Source: Firmicutes bacterium UBA4881 | GTDB lineage: Bacteria; Bacillota; DTU065 | Direction: 5' to 3' | DNA: 51,846 nt | Assembly (NCBI GenBank): GCA_002399235.1 | Contig: DHDH01000028.1 | Span: 50,881 to 102,726, forward strand | In this document: in pieces, positions 25,697-34,315 of the stretch | Layout: every line of letters starts with the position of its first letter | How positions within the stretch are numbered: position 1 is the first letter of the stretch | Position numbers and translations under genes: made by a program | The notes under the pieces: model-generated | Seen by the model: only the letters and a program-made list of their open reading frames with translations | Database searches by the model: none | Told to the model about the DNA's origin: nothing

Positions 25697-25724
25697 TGGT
25701 TCCCCTTTTTAGGGATTCCCCCTC

Positions 25725-26105
25725 TCAATTATCACGCTTAATCTTCTGAGCAATTAACCTATCAGCTGGTGCTAGAATTTGAAGATCGATTTGTTTTAGA
25801 TCAATCCAAGCTAGCGAATCATGGGCTTTTAACTGTGGCTCACCAGTAATTTCTACATAATAAGCTAAAAGCTTAATCGATTTTTCTACGTAATCATACT
25901 CGCTGACACAGATAAAGTCGCCAATTTTTGCTTCTATAGCAAGTTCTTCTCTTAATTCTCTTTTTAAACATTCCTCTGGGGTTTCCCCTGGCTCTATTTT
26001 ACCACCTGGGAATTCCCAAAAACCAGCTAAATGACTTCCTTTTGGTCTTCTAGCTAAGAGAACTTGGTTGTTTTTTATAATAACTCCTGCACAAACATCT
26101 AGCAT
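25725..26105 (-). CDS. mutT: Nudix hydrolase, MutT-type 8-oxo-dGTP diphosphatase
   Basis: The 126-residue enzyme has the complete Nudix box, from Gly35 through Glu41 to the REL-EE segment at 49-54, preceded by LLARRPKGSHLAGFWEFPG as in MutT. It removes oxidised nucleotides from the dNTP pool. The terminal Gly of the classical box is replaced by Ala, which many MutT homologues tolerate. AGGAGG precedes the ATG. It is the first gene of the run leading to DUF6062, glpK and the M42 peptidase. Confidence 0.9.
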   Translation of the reverse strand: MLDVCAGVIIKNNQVLLARRPKGSHLAGFWEFPGGKIEPGETPEECLKRELREELAIEAKIGDFICVSEYDYVEKSIKLLAYYVEITGEPQLKAHDSLAWIDLKQIDLQILAPADRLIAQKIKRDN

Positions 26106-26181
26106 AATATGCCTCCTGACTTTTCTACCTTCCCAAAATTCTGCTTTTAACCCCCAGAATCCTCTCCACTTGATAAAGGTA

Positions 26182-26207
26182 AAGTGGCCGGCTTTAGCCG
26201 ACCACTT
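26182..26207 (-). terminator. Terminator of the GHL10/nuclease-like operon
   Basis: AAGTGG-C-CGGC and GCCG-A-CCACTT pair around TTTA immediately beyond the GHL10 stop codon. Confidence 0.75.
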
Positions 26208-26208
26208 A

Positions 26209-27903
26209 TTAAATTACTGAACGATTAGTGTATTCGTAAACAGTGAGCATTAAGCTAAGGCGATTTAATTGCAAATGTAAGTCTTTATCAATAGTTCTTT
26301 CAGCTATTTGAGTAGTTCTTTTCACAAATGGTCGTATCAAATTGTATCTTTGTTTGGGACTAGCATCGAGGGCTGATTCTAGTCTTTTAAATAGTCTATC
26401 CAAATCATTATAATCCTCTTCATCTAAAGTGAAGTTAGCCAAAATCTCACCTAAGAGTTGATAACTACTCTTAAGAAGGTCTCTGTGAGGTGGGTAGGCA
26501 TTATTTCTAAAAGGGCCTTCGGCTAGTAACTTAAAATGTTCCTCTTGCATATGGGGATAAGCAAAAACACGCATTCCAACCTCACCAAGGTCCCTAACAG
26601 CTTCGATCTGTTGCAGTAGGTTATAGGGAGCGTCCATTGCTTGGACTCCCAGACTAGGGTAAATAAGAACCCTCTCTTTAGCTATCTCTCTAACACTTTT
26701 TACTTCTCTTATCACTACTCTAGTCTCATTTTGATAGACAAGGGGTGAAAGATACTCAAGAAGATGCCTCTCGACCCAAATAGGCCAGTTTTGTTGTCTA
26801 AATAACGCTTGCTGTAAAGTGCCCCCGCCCCAAAGAGCAGTCATAATTCCAGCTCCGACGCATTTATCTGGTTTAACCTCTTTTAGTTGTAAAGATAGTT
26901 GGGCTACAAAAGATGTTACTAACTCCTCGCGAAAAGCTTGCCAGTTTTCCCATCTAGAACCAAAGTCACCAGCTATATACTCAAGTTGGGTTCTCTTGGC
27001 AGCAGACGGATAAGCTAAGGTTAGCGGATTATAGCCATAGAGATTATAAAAAAGATCTAAGGAAGCTTGATCATAACTAAAATCATTATCTTCTAAAGGG
27101 TTAACAGCATTTCTAACATAGTCTAGCTGGCAACCTGCAAAGTCGTATTGAGACCAAAGTTCCAAAACATAATTTTTAACGAAGGTTCTGGCTTCTATAT
27201 TCGCTGGGCTAAACCAAGCTAGATTATAAGCATCAAGTCCCTTACCATTTCGGTCAAGAGCTGTCCACTCTGGGTGCTCTTCTAGAATCGGGCCTGGCGT
27301 ACCATTAGCTGCAGCGAAAAAAACCTTTAGCCAGGGAAAGACATCCAGATCTCTTTTTTGTGCTAGTTGAACTAAATCCCTTAAAGGATCTTTTCCTTCT
27401 AATTCTGTGGCTTGTTTCATTATTTCAGAGGGATAGACCACATAGCCATCATCCCGAATAACCTCAACAAAGATAGTATTAAAACCAGCATTTTTAATCT
27501 TATCTATAACTACTTCCATCTCACCTACAAGGGCTAACCTTGAAAGGGTATGGGCATCTAAAGAGATTATACGTTCCTCAACAGTAAAAGAGCGGCTAGC
27601 CTGGGCATAAGCCCTTCCTAAAAACAGTTTAGCAAGCTCCAGATTTAATTCAACTTCCATAGGATCATCTAGCGTTGTATACTCAGTAGCTTTAGCTATA
27701 AATTCTGTTACCTTTGCGATTTGTTCTCTAGCGTTATTAATACGTTCGGGCTCAAAAAGTGCACTATGCTGGTCTATTAACGCTTCCACTGCAAGCTTTT
27801 CATTATTAATTGTCTTTATTGTCTGCTTGTAATCGTTGTTAGCATAACTGTTAGTACTACAAATGATTAAACTAAACACTAATATTACTAGTTTGAGGGC
27901 CAA
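26209..27903 (-). CDS. Exported GHL10 (DUF187) glycosyl-hydrolase-like protein
   Basis: From the TTG at 27903 the protein has 564 residues with a signal peptide (LVILVFSLIICSTNSYA-NND). A helical segment (about 25-105) precedes the GHL10 barrel (about 125-440), recognised by GFNTIFVEVIRDDGYVVYPS, LDVFPWLKVFFAAANG, HPEWTALDRNGKGLD and FAGCQLDYVRN, the last with a likely catalytic Asp. A helical tail follows. It is a distant paralogue of the GHL10 protein at 4583-6946, without the N-terminal amidotransferase-like domain. The GTG at 27921 reads through GAGGAGG, which is instead the ribosome site for TTG 27903, 8 nt away. The stop of the upstream gene is 27905-27907, so the two are coupled. Confidence 0.82.
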   Translation of the reverse strand: MALKLVILVFSLIICSTNSYANNDYKQTIKTINNEKLAVEALIDQHSALFEPERINNAREQIAKVTEFIAKATEYTTLDDPMEVELNLELAKLFLGRAYAQASRSFTVEERIISLDAHTLSRLALVGEMEVVIDKIKNAGFNTIFVEVIRDDGYVVYPSEIMKQATELEGKDPLRDLVQLAQKRDLDVFPWLKVFFAAANGTPGPILEEHPEWTALDRNGKGLDAYNLAWFSPANIEARTFVKNYVLELWSQYDFAGCQLDYVRNAVNPLEDNDFSYDQASLDLFYNLYGYNPLTLAYPSAAKRTQLEYIAGDFGSRWENWQAFREELVTSFVAQLSLQLKEVKPDKCVGAGIMTALWGGGTLQQALFRQQNWPIWVERHLLEYLSPLVYQNETRVVIREVKSVREIAKERVLIYPSLGVQAMDAPYNLLQQIEAVRDLGEVGMRVFAYPHMQEEHFKLLAEGPFRNNAYPPHRDLLKSSYQLLGEILANFTLDEEDYNDLDRLFKRLESALDASPKQRYNLIRPFVKRTTQIAERTIDKDLHLQLNRLSLMLTVYEYTNRSVI

Positions 27904-27904
27904 A

Positions 27905-28603
27905 TTAATTGCCTCCTCCACTAATTTGATAGAGTCTTTCGCGCTGTCTTTTACCTATTATTTCAATAAGCTGCATATTTTTTAAGGTATAAGTTATCTT
28001 TCTTGTTAGGTTTATCGGATAATTACTACCAGCAGAGATATCTTTGTTAGTGAAAACCTCAGGTAAATCTTTAGGCAAAAAGCTTAGATAATCGTTAACT
28101 GTAGTTAATCTTTGTTTTTCTTTGATCTCTAGAAGATTATGATCTTTAATGCTAACGCCTTTACGCCGCCAACTACCTTTACCATCTTCTAAACGAATCT
28201 CTTCTTCATTTATTAATACCAGCTCCAGTATTAAGTGGGGGTGCATGAGAAGATCAGTTAGATAAACCAATTCGTTAAAAACCTGAACATATTCTCCCTT
28301 TTTAGGTGAACGTCTTTTAGAAAGAACCTCTCCTTCTTCACTTAAACGCACAATCCACTTTTCTAGGGCAATCGGATAAACTACACAGATCTGATGCTCA
28401 GGGAGAAGCAGGTTTAGTTTTTTGCGTAAACTACTAAAATTACCAGTCTGAATCTCAATTATTTTATCCTCCTTCTTCAAATCAACCACAAAGCCTAAAA
28501 CTTTTTCTTCAGGGATAAAACCTTTCTTAGCATAATGAAGTTTTAATTCATTATGTAAGGAGCTTTCATTCATACTACCTATAGAAGTGGAATTTGTGTC
28601 CAT
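27905..28603 (-). CDS. PD-(D/E)XK-like protein with C-terminal helix-turn-helix-like region
   Basis: The first 90 of 232 residues fit a restriction-endonuclease-like fold: Glu19 in an N-terminal helix, Asp41 in VLGFVVDLKKEDK, then IIEIQTGNF with the Glu50-x-Gln52 motif, and a QICVVYPIALEKWIVR strand. The order E, D, ExQ is that of PD-(D/E)XK nucleases. The last 70 residues (TRKITYTLKNMQLIEIIGKR, then YQISG) look like a winged helix. It may be a nuclease, or a DNA-binding protein built on that fold. It is translationally adjacent to the exported GHL10 gene, an unexpected partner. Confidence 0.7.
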   Translation of the reverse strand: MDTNSTSIGSMNESSLHNELKLHYAKKGFIPEEKVLGFVVDLKKEDKIIEIQTGNFSSLRKKLNLLLPEHQICVVYPIALEKWIVRLSEEGEVLSKRRSPKKGEYVQVFNELVYLTDLLMHPHLILELVLINEEEIRLEDGKGSWRRKGVSIKDHNLLEIKEKQRLTTVNDYLSFLPKDLPEVFTNKDISAGSNYPINLTRKITYTLKNMQLIEIIGKRQRERLYQISGGGN

Positions 28604-28666
28604 TAGTTTTTCCCTCCTGTCTCTTTGTTTTAGCTAGAAAACAAATGTTTCCTGCTAGAAAAAGAA

Positions 28667-28686
28667 AAATCCCCCAAAGGGGATTT
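28667..28686 (-). terminator. Terminator of the metallo-beta-lactamase/DUF3006 operon
   Basis: AAATCCCC and GGGGATTT pair around a short loop; on the minus strand the stem is followed by TTTTTCTTTTT. It touches the stop codon of the upstream gene. Confidence 0.85.
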
Positions 28687-29653
28687 ATGGTTTACATATT
28701 TCACAAGGTTCATATCCTTTTAGTAATGCTTCTTTTCTCTCAAGTGGTATTTTATTATCTCTTAGCATTCTACAGTTTACTAGGTGAAACTTTTTTCCTG
28801 TAGGTGTAACATGAACTAACATCATATCGTTAGGTTCTATACTAATACTCTTTCCATCACTAACAAGGACAATGTCACCTAATTCATCTGTTCTTAAAAC
28901 AGTAATATCCCTTTGAATAAGCCGATCTAGGACTATTTGGTGAGGATGACCAAATGAATTATCCTTACCTAAGGAGATGATAGCTAGATCAGGGTCTACG
29001 GCTTCTAAAAAAGCTTCAGATGAAGATGTTCTACTACCATGATGAGCTACTTTTAGTACTTCCGCTTGTAAGTTAGCTTTATTTTCTAACATTTTTTCTT
29101 CGTTGATAACTTCTGTATCCCCGGTAAAGAGAAAACTAGTTTCTCCATAGGTTAGTTTAGCGACAATGCTATAGTGGTTTACCTCTTCGTAGTTTCTTTC
29201 TTCAGGAGCTAAAAACACTAAATTTATTTTCGGATCTACTTCCACTTCTACACCTGATTTCTCCTGAATGCGCTTTGCTCCAGACAAATTTGTTTTAATA
29301 AGAAAGTTTTCGTAAGTTTTTGTAGTATGAGATATTTGGGGATAATAGACCGCTTTAATCGGAAAAACATCTAGAACAGCTAATAAACCACCAATGTGAT
29401 CTTCATGGGGATGGGTAGCAATTAAGACATCAATGGTAGCCACATTATGTTCTTTAAGATAATTAACAACAATATCGCCTGCTACCCTTGGGCCTCCATC
29501 TATAAGAATATTTTTTTCTTGGGGAGTTTGTATTAAAATCGCATCGCCTTGACCAACATCAATATAATGAACCAATAGCTTCGCTTGCGCACCAAAAACT
29601 AAAAATAGCGTGAGCAAAAGAACTACGATGATTTTCTGAGCTGACTTTTGCAT
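28685..29653 (-). CDS. Exported ComEC/Rec2-like metallo-beta-lactamase with C-terminal zinc-finger-like tail
   Basis: The ATG at 29653 follows AAGGGAAGG and gives 322 residues. A signal peptide ends at AQA-KLL. The beta-lactamase fold follows: HYIDVGQGDAILIQTP, NILIDGG, THPHEDHIGG (HxHxDH metal motif), LFTGDTE and LKVAHHGSRTSS, as in the C-terminal domain of ComEC. The last 40 residues (KKFHLVNCRMLRDNKIPLER, then GYEPCEICKP) resemble the Ada-type metal-binding tail found on many secreted nucleases. The protein probably hydrolyses phosphodiesters outside the cell. It lies 14 bp after the DUF3006 gene, its usual partner. Confidence 0.9.
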   Translation of the reverse strand: MQKSAQKIIVVLLLTLFLVFGAQAKLLVHYIDVGQGDAILIQTPQEKNILIDGGPRVAGDIVVNYLKEHNVATIDVLIATHPHEDHIGGLLAVLDVFPIKAVYYPQISHTTKTYENFLIKTNLSGAKRIQEKSGVEVEVDPKINLVFLAPEERNYEEVNHYSIVAKLTYGETSFLFTGDTEVINEEKMLENKANLQAEVLKVAHHGSRTSSSEAFLEAVDPDLAIISLGKDNSFGHPHQIVLDRLIQRDITVLRTDELGDIVLVSDGKSISIEPNDMMLVHVTPTGKKFHLVNCRMLRDNKIPLERKEALLKGYEPCEICKP

Positions 29654-29667
29654 ATACACCTTCCCTT

Positions 29668-29940
29668 TTACTCATCAAATTGCATTAAATCTTCGATTAT
29701 TTTAAGGCGTTTTTTCTTGGCCTCGTTATCAATCTCTATTAATATCTGTAAGACATCTCCTTCTCTAGCGCCTAATGGCAGGAGTTCTCTTGGCAGATTG
29801 AATACACCATTCTCCCACTCGATAACAGCCATTTCGCCTTCTAAGCGATCAATAATAAACGTGGAAGCTCCCCCCTTTCCAGGCAAGCTGCCAGAGATGA
29901 CATGAAACAAAATAAATACTATAATAACCCACATGCGCAT
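29668..29940 (-). CDS. DUF3006-family exported small protein
   Basis: The 90-residue protein starts with a hydrophobic leader (VIIVFILFHVISGSLPG) and continues with the DUF3006 domain: IIDRLEGEMAVIEWENGVFN, LPRELLPLGAREGDVLQI and a charged end. DUF3006 genes very often sit beside ComEC-like metallo-beta-lactamase genes, as here. The function is unknown; export of both partners suggests they work together outside the membrane. Confidence 0.85.
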   Translation of the reverse strand: MRMWVIIVFILFHVISGSLPGKGGASTFIIDRLEGEMAVIEWENGVFNLPRELLPLGAREGDVLQILIEIDNEAKKKRLKIIEDLMQFDE

Positions 29941-29990
29941 TAGTTTTGGCCTCTTTCTTAGGGCTAATCTCTGCGCTGTAATAAAATCTG

Positions 29991-30296
29991 TTACCCTTTG
30001 TTTTGATTATTGACAGTACCAATTTGCTTAGCATTATCGCGAATTCTCCCAGTGTTTTTACTTATACCACTAATTGCTTCTTCTAGTTGATCGGCTACAG
30101 CCTTTAAAGCCGCAGCTTCACGAGAATCGATTCTGGCTACACTTATTTTAATGTTAATTAAAGTGCATCTGATCTTCTGCAACTCTTCCCAAGTATTTAC
30201 TGCATCCTGCCAGATGGCTTTAGTAAGCATTTCAATTTCTTCGTTCACTTGCAGTCCCTCATCTCGGTTGGTAATCTTTTCCATTAAAATAATCAT
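29991..30296 (-). CDS. Small hypothetical helical protein
   Basis: The 101-residue product is acidic, helical and possibly coiled-coil (EEIEMLTKAIWQDAVNTWEE, then REAAALKAVADQLEEAISGI). No domain recognised. The start is weak: neither ATG 30296 nor ATG 30284 has a clear ribosome site. It lies 50 bp upstream of the DUF3006 gene on the same strand. Real but uncertain. Confidence 0.5.
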   Translation of the reverse strand: MIILMEKITNRDEGLQVNEEIEMLTKAIWQDAVNTWEELQKIRCTLINIKISVARIDSREAAALKAVADQLEEAISGISKNTGRIRDNAKQIGTVNNQNKG

Positions 30297-30392
30297 ACCA
30301 TAGGAAGCTATCTTTGTAACTAACTAGCATTTGCAGGAATTATATATCTTTTAGTGAAAGTTTAATTAATATCATAGAGGAGGTAGAGCTCT

Positions 30393-31244
30393 GTGGAATT
30401 TATTCGTTTTGTACAATCATTCCACTCACCCTTTCTTGATACCCTAGCTCAGTTAATTACCTCATTAGGTGAAGACTACTTTTTTATCTTCATTGCAGCT
30501 ATCACTATCTGGTGTATCAACAAAAAAATCGGTTGGCGCTTAAGTATGATTGCCCTTAGCTCCGCAGCGTTAAATGCAGGCCTCAAACAGATATTTAAAG
30601 TTGAAAGACCAATAGGTGGGTATGGTATTCGCTCCTTGCGACTTGAGACTGCTGGTGGTTATTCTTTTCCTTCTGGTCACAGCCAATTTACAGCGAGTAT
30701 TTGGACTGCCATTGCCAAATACCTTGATAAATCTTGGTTTTATTTCTTAGCTGGAATAGTTATGTCTTTAGTAGGTTTGTCTAGAATCTATCTTGGTGTT
30801 CACTTTTTTAGTGATGTTATCGCCGGCTTAGCCATTGGTATAATCTGGGCTTTCCTGGCTGATTATCTTCTTAGTCTTCTCGAGAAAAAACCTACTTATC
30901 TTTATCTACTGGGAGCTTTAATTATTGTGTTAATGCCTTTCTTACCTTTACCAGATTTTTATAAAGTTGGTGGTACTGTCTTAGGGTTAATTATTGGCTA
31001 TTTGTTAGAAAAACGTTATGTAAATTATTGTGAAAAAGCTCCTCTTTGGGTACAAATTTTAAAAGTAATAATTGGCTTAGCAGGAGTTTTAGCCATAAAA
31101 GAAGGCCTAAAGCTACTCTTACCTTCGCTTCTATTAAGCGATGCTCTGCGCTACTTATCAATTGGAGTTTGGGTAACAGCTTTAGCTCCTTACCTATTTG
31201 GTTTTCTCCCACCTAAAATTACTGTAAAAAAAGAATCTGTCTAA
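30393..31244 (+). CDS. PAP2-family membrane phosphatase
   Basis: The 283-residue protein has several membrane helices and the three PAP2 motifs: Lys65 to Arg72-Pro73 (KQIFKVERP), PSGH at 93-96, and SRIYLGVHFFSD with Arg131, His137 and Asp141. It should dephosphorylate a lipid phosphate such as undecaprenyl pyrophosphate or phosphatidic acid on the outer face of the membrane. The C-terminal 90 residues add four more helices beyond the minimal enzyme, as in some bacterial PAP2 proteins. GTG start after GAGGAGG. It is a single-gene unit. Confidence 0.92.
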   Translation: MEFIRFVQSFHSPFLDTLAQLITSLGEDYFFIFIAAITIWCINKKIGWRLSMIALSSAALNAGLKQIFKVERPIGGYGIRSLRLETAGGYSFPSGHSQFTASIWTAIAKYLDKSWFYFLAGIVMSLVGLSRIYLGVHFFSDVIAGLAIGIIWAFLADYLLSLLEKKPTYLYLLGALIIVLMPFLPLPDFYKVGGTVLGLIIGYLLEKRYVNYCEKAPLWVQILKVIIGLAGVLAIKEGLKLLLPSLLLSDALRYLSIGVWVTALAPYLFGFLPPKITVKKESV

Positions 31245-31248
31245 ATTC

Positions 31249-31288
31249 AAGAGAGAGGATTAAACTAAATAGCTTAATCCTCTCTCTT
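31249..31288. terminator. Bidirectional terminator
   Basis: Perfect 15-bp arms AAGAGAGAGGATTAA and TTAATCCTCTCTCTT around a 10-nt loop, between the convergent PAP2 and CoA-disulfide-reductase fusion genes. Confidence 0.9.
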
Positions 31289-31291
31289 ATT

Positions 31292-33751
31292 TTAAATGAA
31301 GAGATTTACATTAGCTGATTCGGCAGCCTCTAAGTAAGAAGCGACTCCACCTATTTCTACGCCATCTAGTAGTTCATCAGGTTTAATTCCCATAACATCC
31401 ATACTCATCTGGCAAGCTACAAGCTTAACACCGTTTAAGCGCGCTTGTGTCAACAAAGACTCCAAGGAATCGATGTTCTTCTTCTCCATAACTTTTCTCA
31501 TGAACCTAGGTCCCATTCCCACCATATTCAATCTAGATAAGCCTAACTTTTTGGTCCCTCTTGGCATCATGAAGCCAAACATCCGCTCTACCAAGGTCTT
31601 TTTCACAGGCACATATTGAGCTTTTCTGAGAATATTTAAGCCCCAAAAAGTGAAAAAGAGGGTAACTCGTCTGCCCATACTACTTGCTCCATTTGCTATA
31701 ATCAAAGTCGCTATAGCTTTATCTAAATCCGAGCTAAAAACCACGATGGTTTTATTATTAACAACTTTATCAGCTTGAGTAATTGATGGAACAGCCTTTT
31801 GTAGACGAGCATAAATTTTTGCTCCCTCTTGGCCTTTTTCTAACAGCATATTGCCTGTAGTACGTGACCAAGCAGCTATATCATTAAGAAAACCAGGATC
31901 TGTAGCTTCAACTTCTAAAATACCACCAACTGCTAACTCTTCCATAGCCATAAAAGTCTTACTAATTGGACCCGGGCATTGTAGACCGCAGGCATCAAGT
32001 TTAACTGTTTTACTTTTAGTCTCTTGATTTAAATGCTGAGCCTCGGTCTCTGATTTAATCTCTCTAGGTTCAGTGAAATCAGTTGGTGCTATATGGTTAT
32101 TTTTTTCTTTTTCTAAAGCTTGGTAGGTAACATATCCACCAGTGATATTCTTTACCTTTGAGAAACCATTTAGTTTTAATATTCGTTCAGCCAAATAACC
32201 TCTAAGCCCAACACGGCAGTAGACAATTATCTCTCTATCCTGGGGTAAGCTTGTAATTTTCTTTCGCAAGTGATCTAAGGGAATATTTATTGCTCCAGGT
32301 ATGAAACCTAAAGCATACTCAAAAGGTTCTCTTACATCAATAATAAGAGCTTTCGCTTTCTGGTGCGTTTCAATATCTTCAGACATAATAACCTCTGAAT
32401 CGCTCTTAACTATATTACTTGCTACATATCCAGCAATATTAACAGGATCTTTAGCTGAGCCAAAGGGTGGTGCATAAGCTAACTCTAAGTCAGCAAGGTC
32501 CATTACAGTCCCACCAAATTTAAGGCAAGAGGCAATAACATCTAAACGCTTATCAACACCATCAAAACCAACTACTTGACCGCCTAAAAGATCACCTTGG
32601 GGAGTATAAACTAGTTTTATTGTTAAACTGTAAGCTCCAGGATAATAACTAGCATGTGAAGCAGAATGTGTTATCGAGACTCTATATGGAATACCCAATT
32701 GGAGTGCTTGTTTTTCATTTAAACCAGTTGACCCACCAGCCATGGCAAATACTTTGGCAATAGCTGTACCCAAAGCCCCTTGATAGGGTATCTTCTGACC
32801 TAAAATGTTATCAGCAACAATTCTGCCTTGTCTATTAGCTGGGCCAGCTAGTGGAATACAAGCTTTCTTATTATCTACACGCCTAATAACCTCCACTGCA
32901 TCGCCAACAGCGTAGATATCAGAATCACTTGTCTGCAGATACTCGTTAACGGCAATTGCTTTAGTTTCGCCAATCTCTAAACCTGCTGCCACCGCGAGTT
33001 TAGTCTCTGGTCTAACTCCTACAGCTAGAACAACTAAATTAGCTTTAATTGTCGTAGAACTTTGTAGAACTACAGAAAGACTACCGTCATCGTTTGTATT
33101 AATTTCTTTTACACCATCATTTAAGAAAAGGCGAACTCCATTGGCACGTAAATGATCTTGTAAACCAACTACCATATCTTGGTCTAGATTATTAAAAATT
33201 TGGGGCATCGCTTCTACCAAAGTAACGTTTAACCCTGCATGTCGTAAGTTCTCAGCTGTTTCTACCCCAATAAAGCCGCCACCTATAACAACCGCTCTAC
33301 CCTGGTGGTTCTTTTCGATAGCTTTTTTCAACTGATCGGTATCATAGACCGTTCTTAAAAAATAGACATTTTTCTGATTAATCCCTGGAATATTTGGTTT
33401 GATTGGTTCTGCCCCAGGGGATAAAAGTAACTTATCATAGGATTCTTGATAGATATTACCGGTTTTCTTTTCTTTAACCTGGACTACCTTATTTTGTCGA
33501 TCGATAGCTATTACTTCATTTTCAACTCTAACATCAATATTATAACGTTCTCTCATTCCCTCTGGTGTTTGCACGAATAAACGCTCCCGTTCAGAGATAA
33601 CACCACCTAGATAATAAGGTAACCCACAGTTAGCATAGGAGATATAGGCACCTCTTTCAAAGAGGATAATCTCTGCTTCTTCATTTAATCGTCTTAATCT
33701 AGCGGCTGCACTTGCTCCACCAGCTACTCCACCTACTATGAGTATCTTCAC
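31292..33751 (-). CDS. CoA-disulfide reductase/rhodanese/TusA/DsrE four-domain fusion
   Basis: In this 819-residue protein, residues 1-445 form an FAD- and NAD(P)-binding pyridine-nucleotide disulfide reductase with the CoADR active-site Cys42 (SYANCGLPYYLGG). Residues about 455-560 are a rhodanese domain with the active loop CRVGLRGY. Residues about 581-655 are TusA-like with ACGLQCPGP (Cys592). Residues about 667-819 are a DsrE-like domain with SSDLDKAIATLIIANGASS and ACQMSMDVMGI (Cys780). Each domain handles persulfide sulfur, so the protein probably reduces CoA- or protein-bound persulfides and passes sulfur along the chain. It lies 11 bp downstream of its likely ArsR regulator. Confidence 0.92.
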   Translation of the reverse strand: MKILIVGGVAGGASAAARLRRLNEEAEIILFERGAYISYANCGLPYYLGGVISERERLFVQTPEGMRERYNIDVRVENEVIAIDRQNKVVQVKEKKTGNIYQESYDKLLLSPGAEPIKPNIPGINQKNVYFLRTVYDTDQLKKAIEKNHQGRAVVIGGGFIGVETAENLRHAGLNVTLVEAMPQIFNNLDQDMVVGLQDHLRANGVRLFLNDGVKEINTNDDGSLSVVLQSSTTIKANLVVLAVGVRPETKLAVAAGLEIGETKAIAVNEYLQTSDSDIYAVGDAVEVIRRVDNKKACIPLAGPANRQGRIVADNILGQKIPYQGALGTAIAKVFAMAGGSTGLNEKQALQLGIPYRVSITHSASHASYYPGAYSLTIKLVYTPQGDLLGGQVVGFDGVDKRLDVIASCLKFGGTVMDLADLELAYAPPFGSAKDPVNIAGYVASNIVKSDSEVIMSEDIETHQKAKALIIDVREPFEYALGFIPGAINIPLDHLRKKITSLPQDREIIVYCRVGLRGYLAERILKLNGFSKVKNITGGYVTYQALEKEKNNHIAPTDFTEPREIKSETEAQHLNQETKSKTVKLDACGLQCPGPISKTFMAMEELAVGGILEVEATDPGFLNDIAAWSRTTGNMLLEKGQEGAKIYARLQKAVPSITQADKVVNNKTIVVFSSDLDKAIATLIIANGASSMGRRVTLFFTFWGLNILRKAQYVPVKKTLVERMFGFMMPRGTKKLGLSRLNMVGMGPRFMRKVMEKKNIDSLESLLTQARLNGVKLVACQMSMDVMGIKPDELLDGVEIGGVASYLEAAESANVNLFI

Positions 33752-33762
33752 CCGGATTCCTC

Positions 33763-34053
33763 CTATTCATCGGCAAACAATGCTTTTATAACTCGAGCTA
33801 CTGTCTCGTTTTTTATCCGGTAGATAACTTCTAAACCTTGTCGTTCACTAGCCACAATACCTAGAGAACGTAATTTAGCTAAATGTTGAGATACCGAGGT
33901 TTGAGGCACCCCTAAACATTCTTGCATATAACCTACATTGCAATCGCCTTTCTCTATTAGACCTTTAACAATACAGAGCCTTATAGGATGAGCTAAAGCT
34001 TTTAGAATCTCTGCCTTTTGATTGATCTCTTCATTCTCTAAAGCTGACTTCAT
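33763..34053 (-). CDS. ArsR-family regulator, probable persulfide sensor
   Basis: The 96-residue protein is a winged-helix ArsR member (ILKALAHPIRLCIVKGL, the recognition helix QTSVSQHLAKLRSLGIVASE, and GLEVIYRI). It has cysteines at 27, 38 and 46. Cys38 in GDCNVGYM is at the position seen in regulators found beside CoA-disulfide reductases, but the second Cys of SqrR/BigR-type sensors near the C-terminus is absent. Metal-binding CxC motifs of classical ArsR are also absent. It probably controls the downstream sulfur-handling fusion and itself through the palindrome at 34087. Confidence 0.88.
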   Translation of the reverse strand: MKSALENEEINQKAEILKALAHPIRLCIVKGLIEKGDCNVGYMQECLGVPQTSVSQHLAKLRSLGIVASERQGLEVIYRIKNETVARVIKALFADE

Positions 34054-34086
34054 TTACATCCCTCGCTTTTACCATTTAAGTTTATT

Positions 34087-34104
34087 ACTATATTATAATA
34101 TAGT
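34087..34104. promoter_or_regulatory. Perfect 18-bp palindrome, ArsR operator overlapping the -10 box
   Basis: ACTATATTATAATATAGT is its own reverse complement and contains TATAAT. It lies 34 bp upstream of the ArsR start. ArsR-family repressors usually bind such AT-rich dyads, and its overlap with a -10 element would block polymerase. Confidence 0.7.
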
Positions 34105-34256
34105 CAAGTTGATGGTAAACATATTTTTTAGATTTAAGTCTACCTTTTATAAGTGTATTAATCGCATTAACCTAGGATAACTACTATTGATGTTCTACTT
34201 GCCAATTATATTTAAAGTACTTTAGACGATTATTAAACCTTGCTTTAAATTTCAAA

Positions 34257-34286
34257 AAAGAAGCCACGAATTACTGTGGCTTCTTT
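34257..34286 (-). terminator. Terminator of the discoidin-like gene
   Basis: AAAGAAGCCAC and GTGGCTTCTTT are perfect 11-bp arms; on the minus strand the stem runs into TTTTTTGAA. Confidence 0.85.
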
Positions 34287-34315
34287 CTATAAGTGGTTGT
34301 ATAAACCACCTTTTT

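Noticed and set aside
27904..27921. GTG 27921 as start of the second GHL10 protein
   Set aside because: This extension is itself the GAGGAGG ribosome site for TTG 27903.
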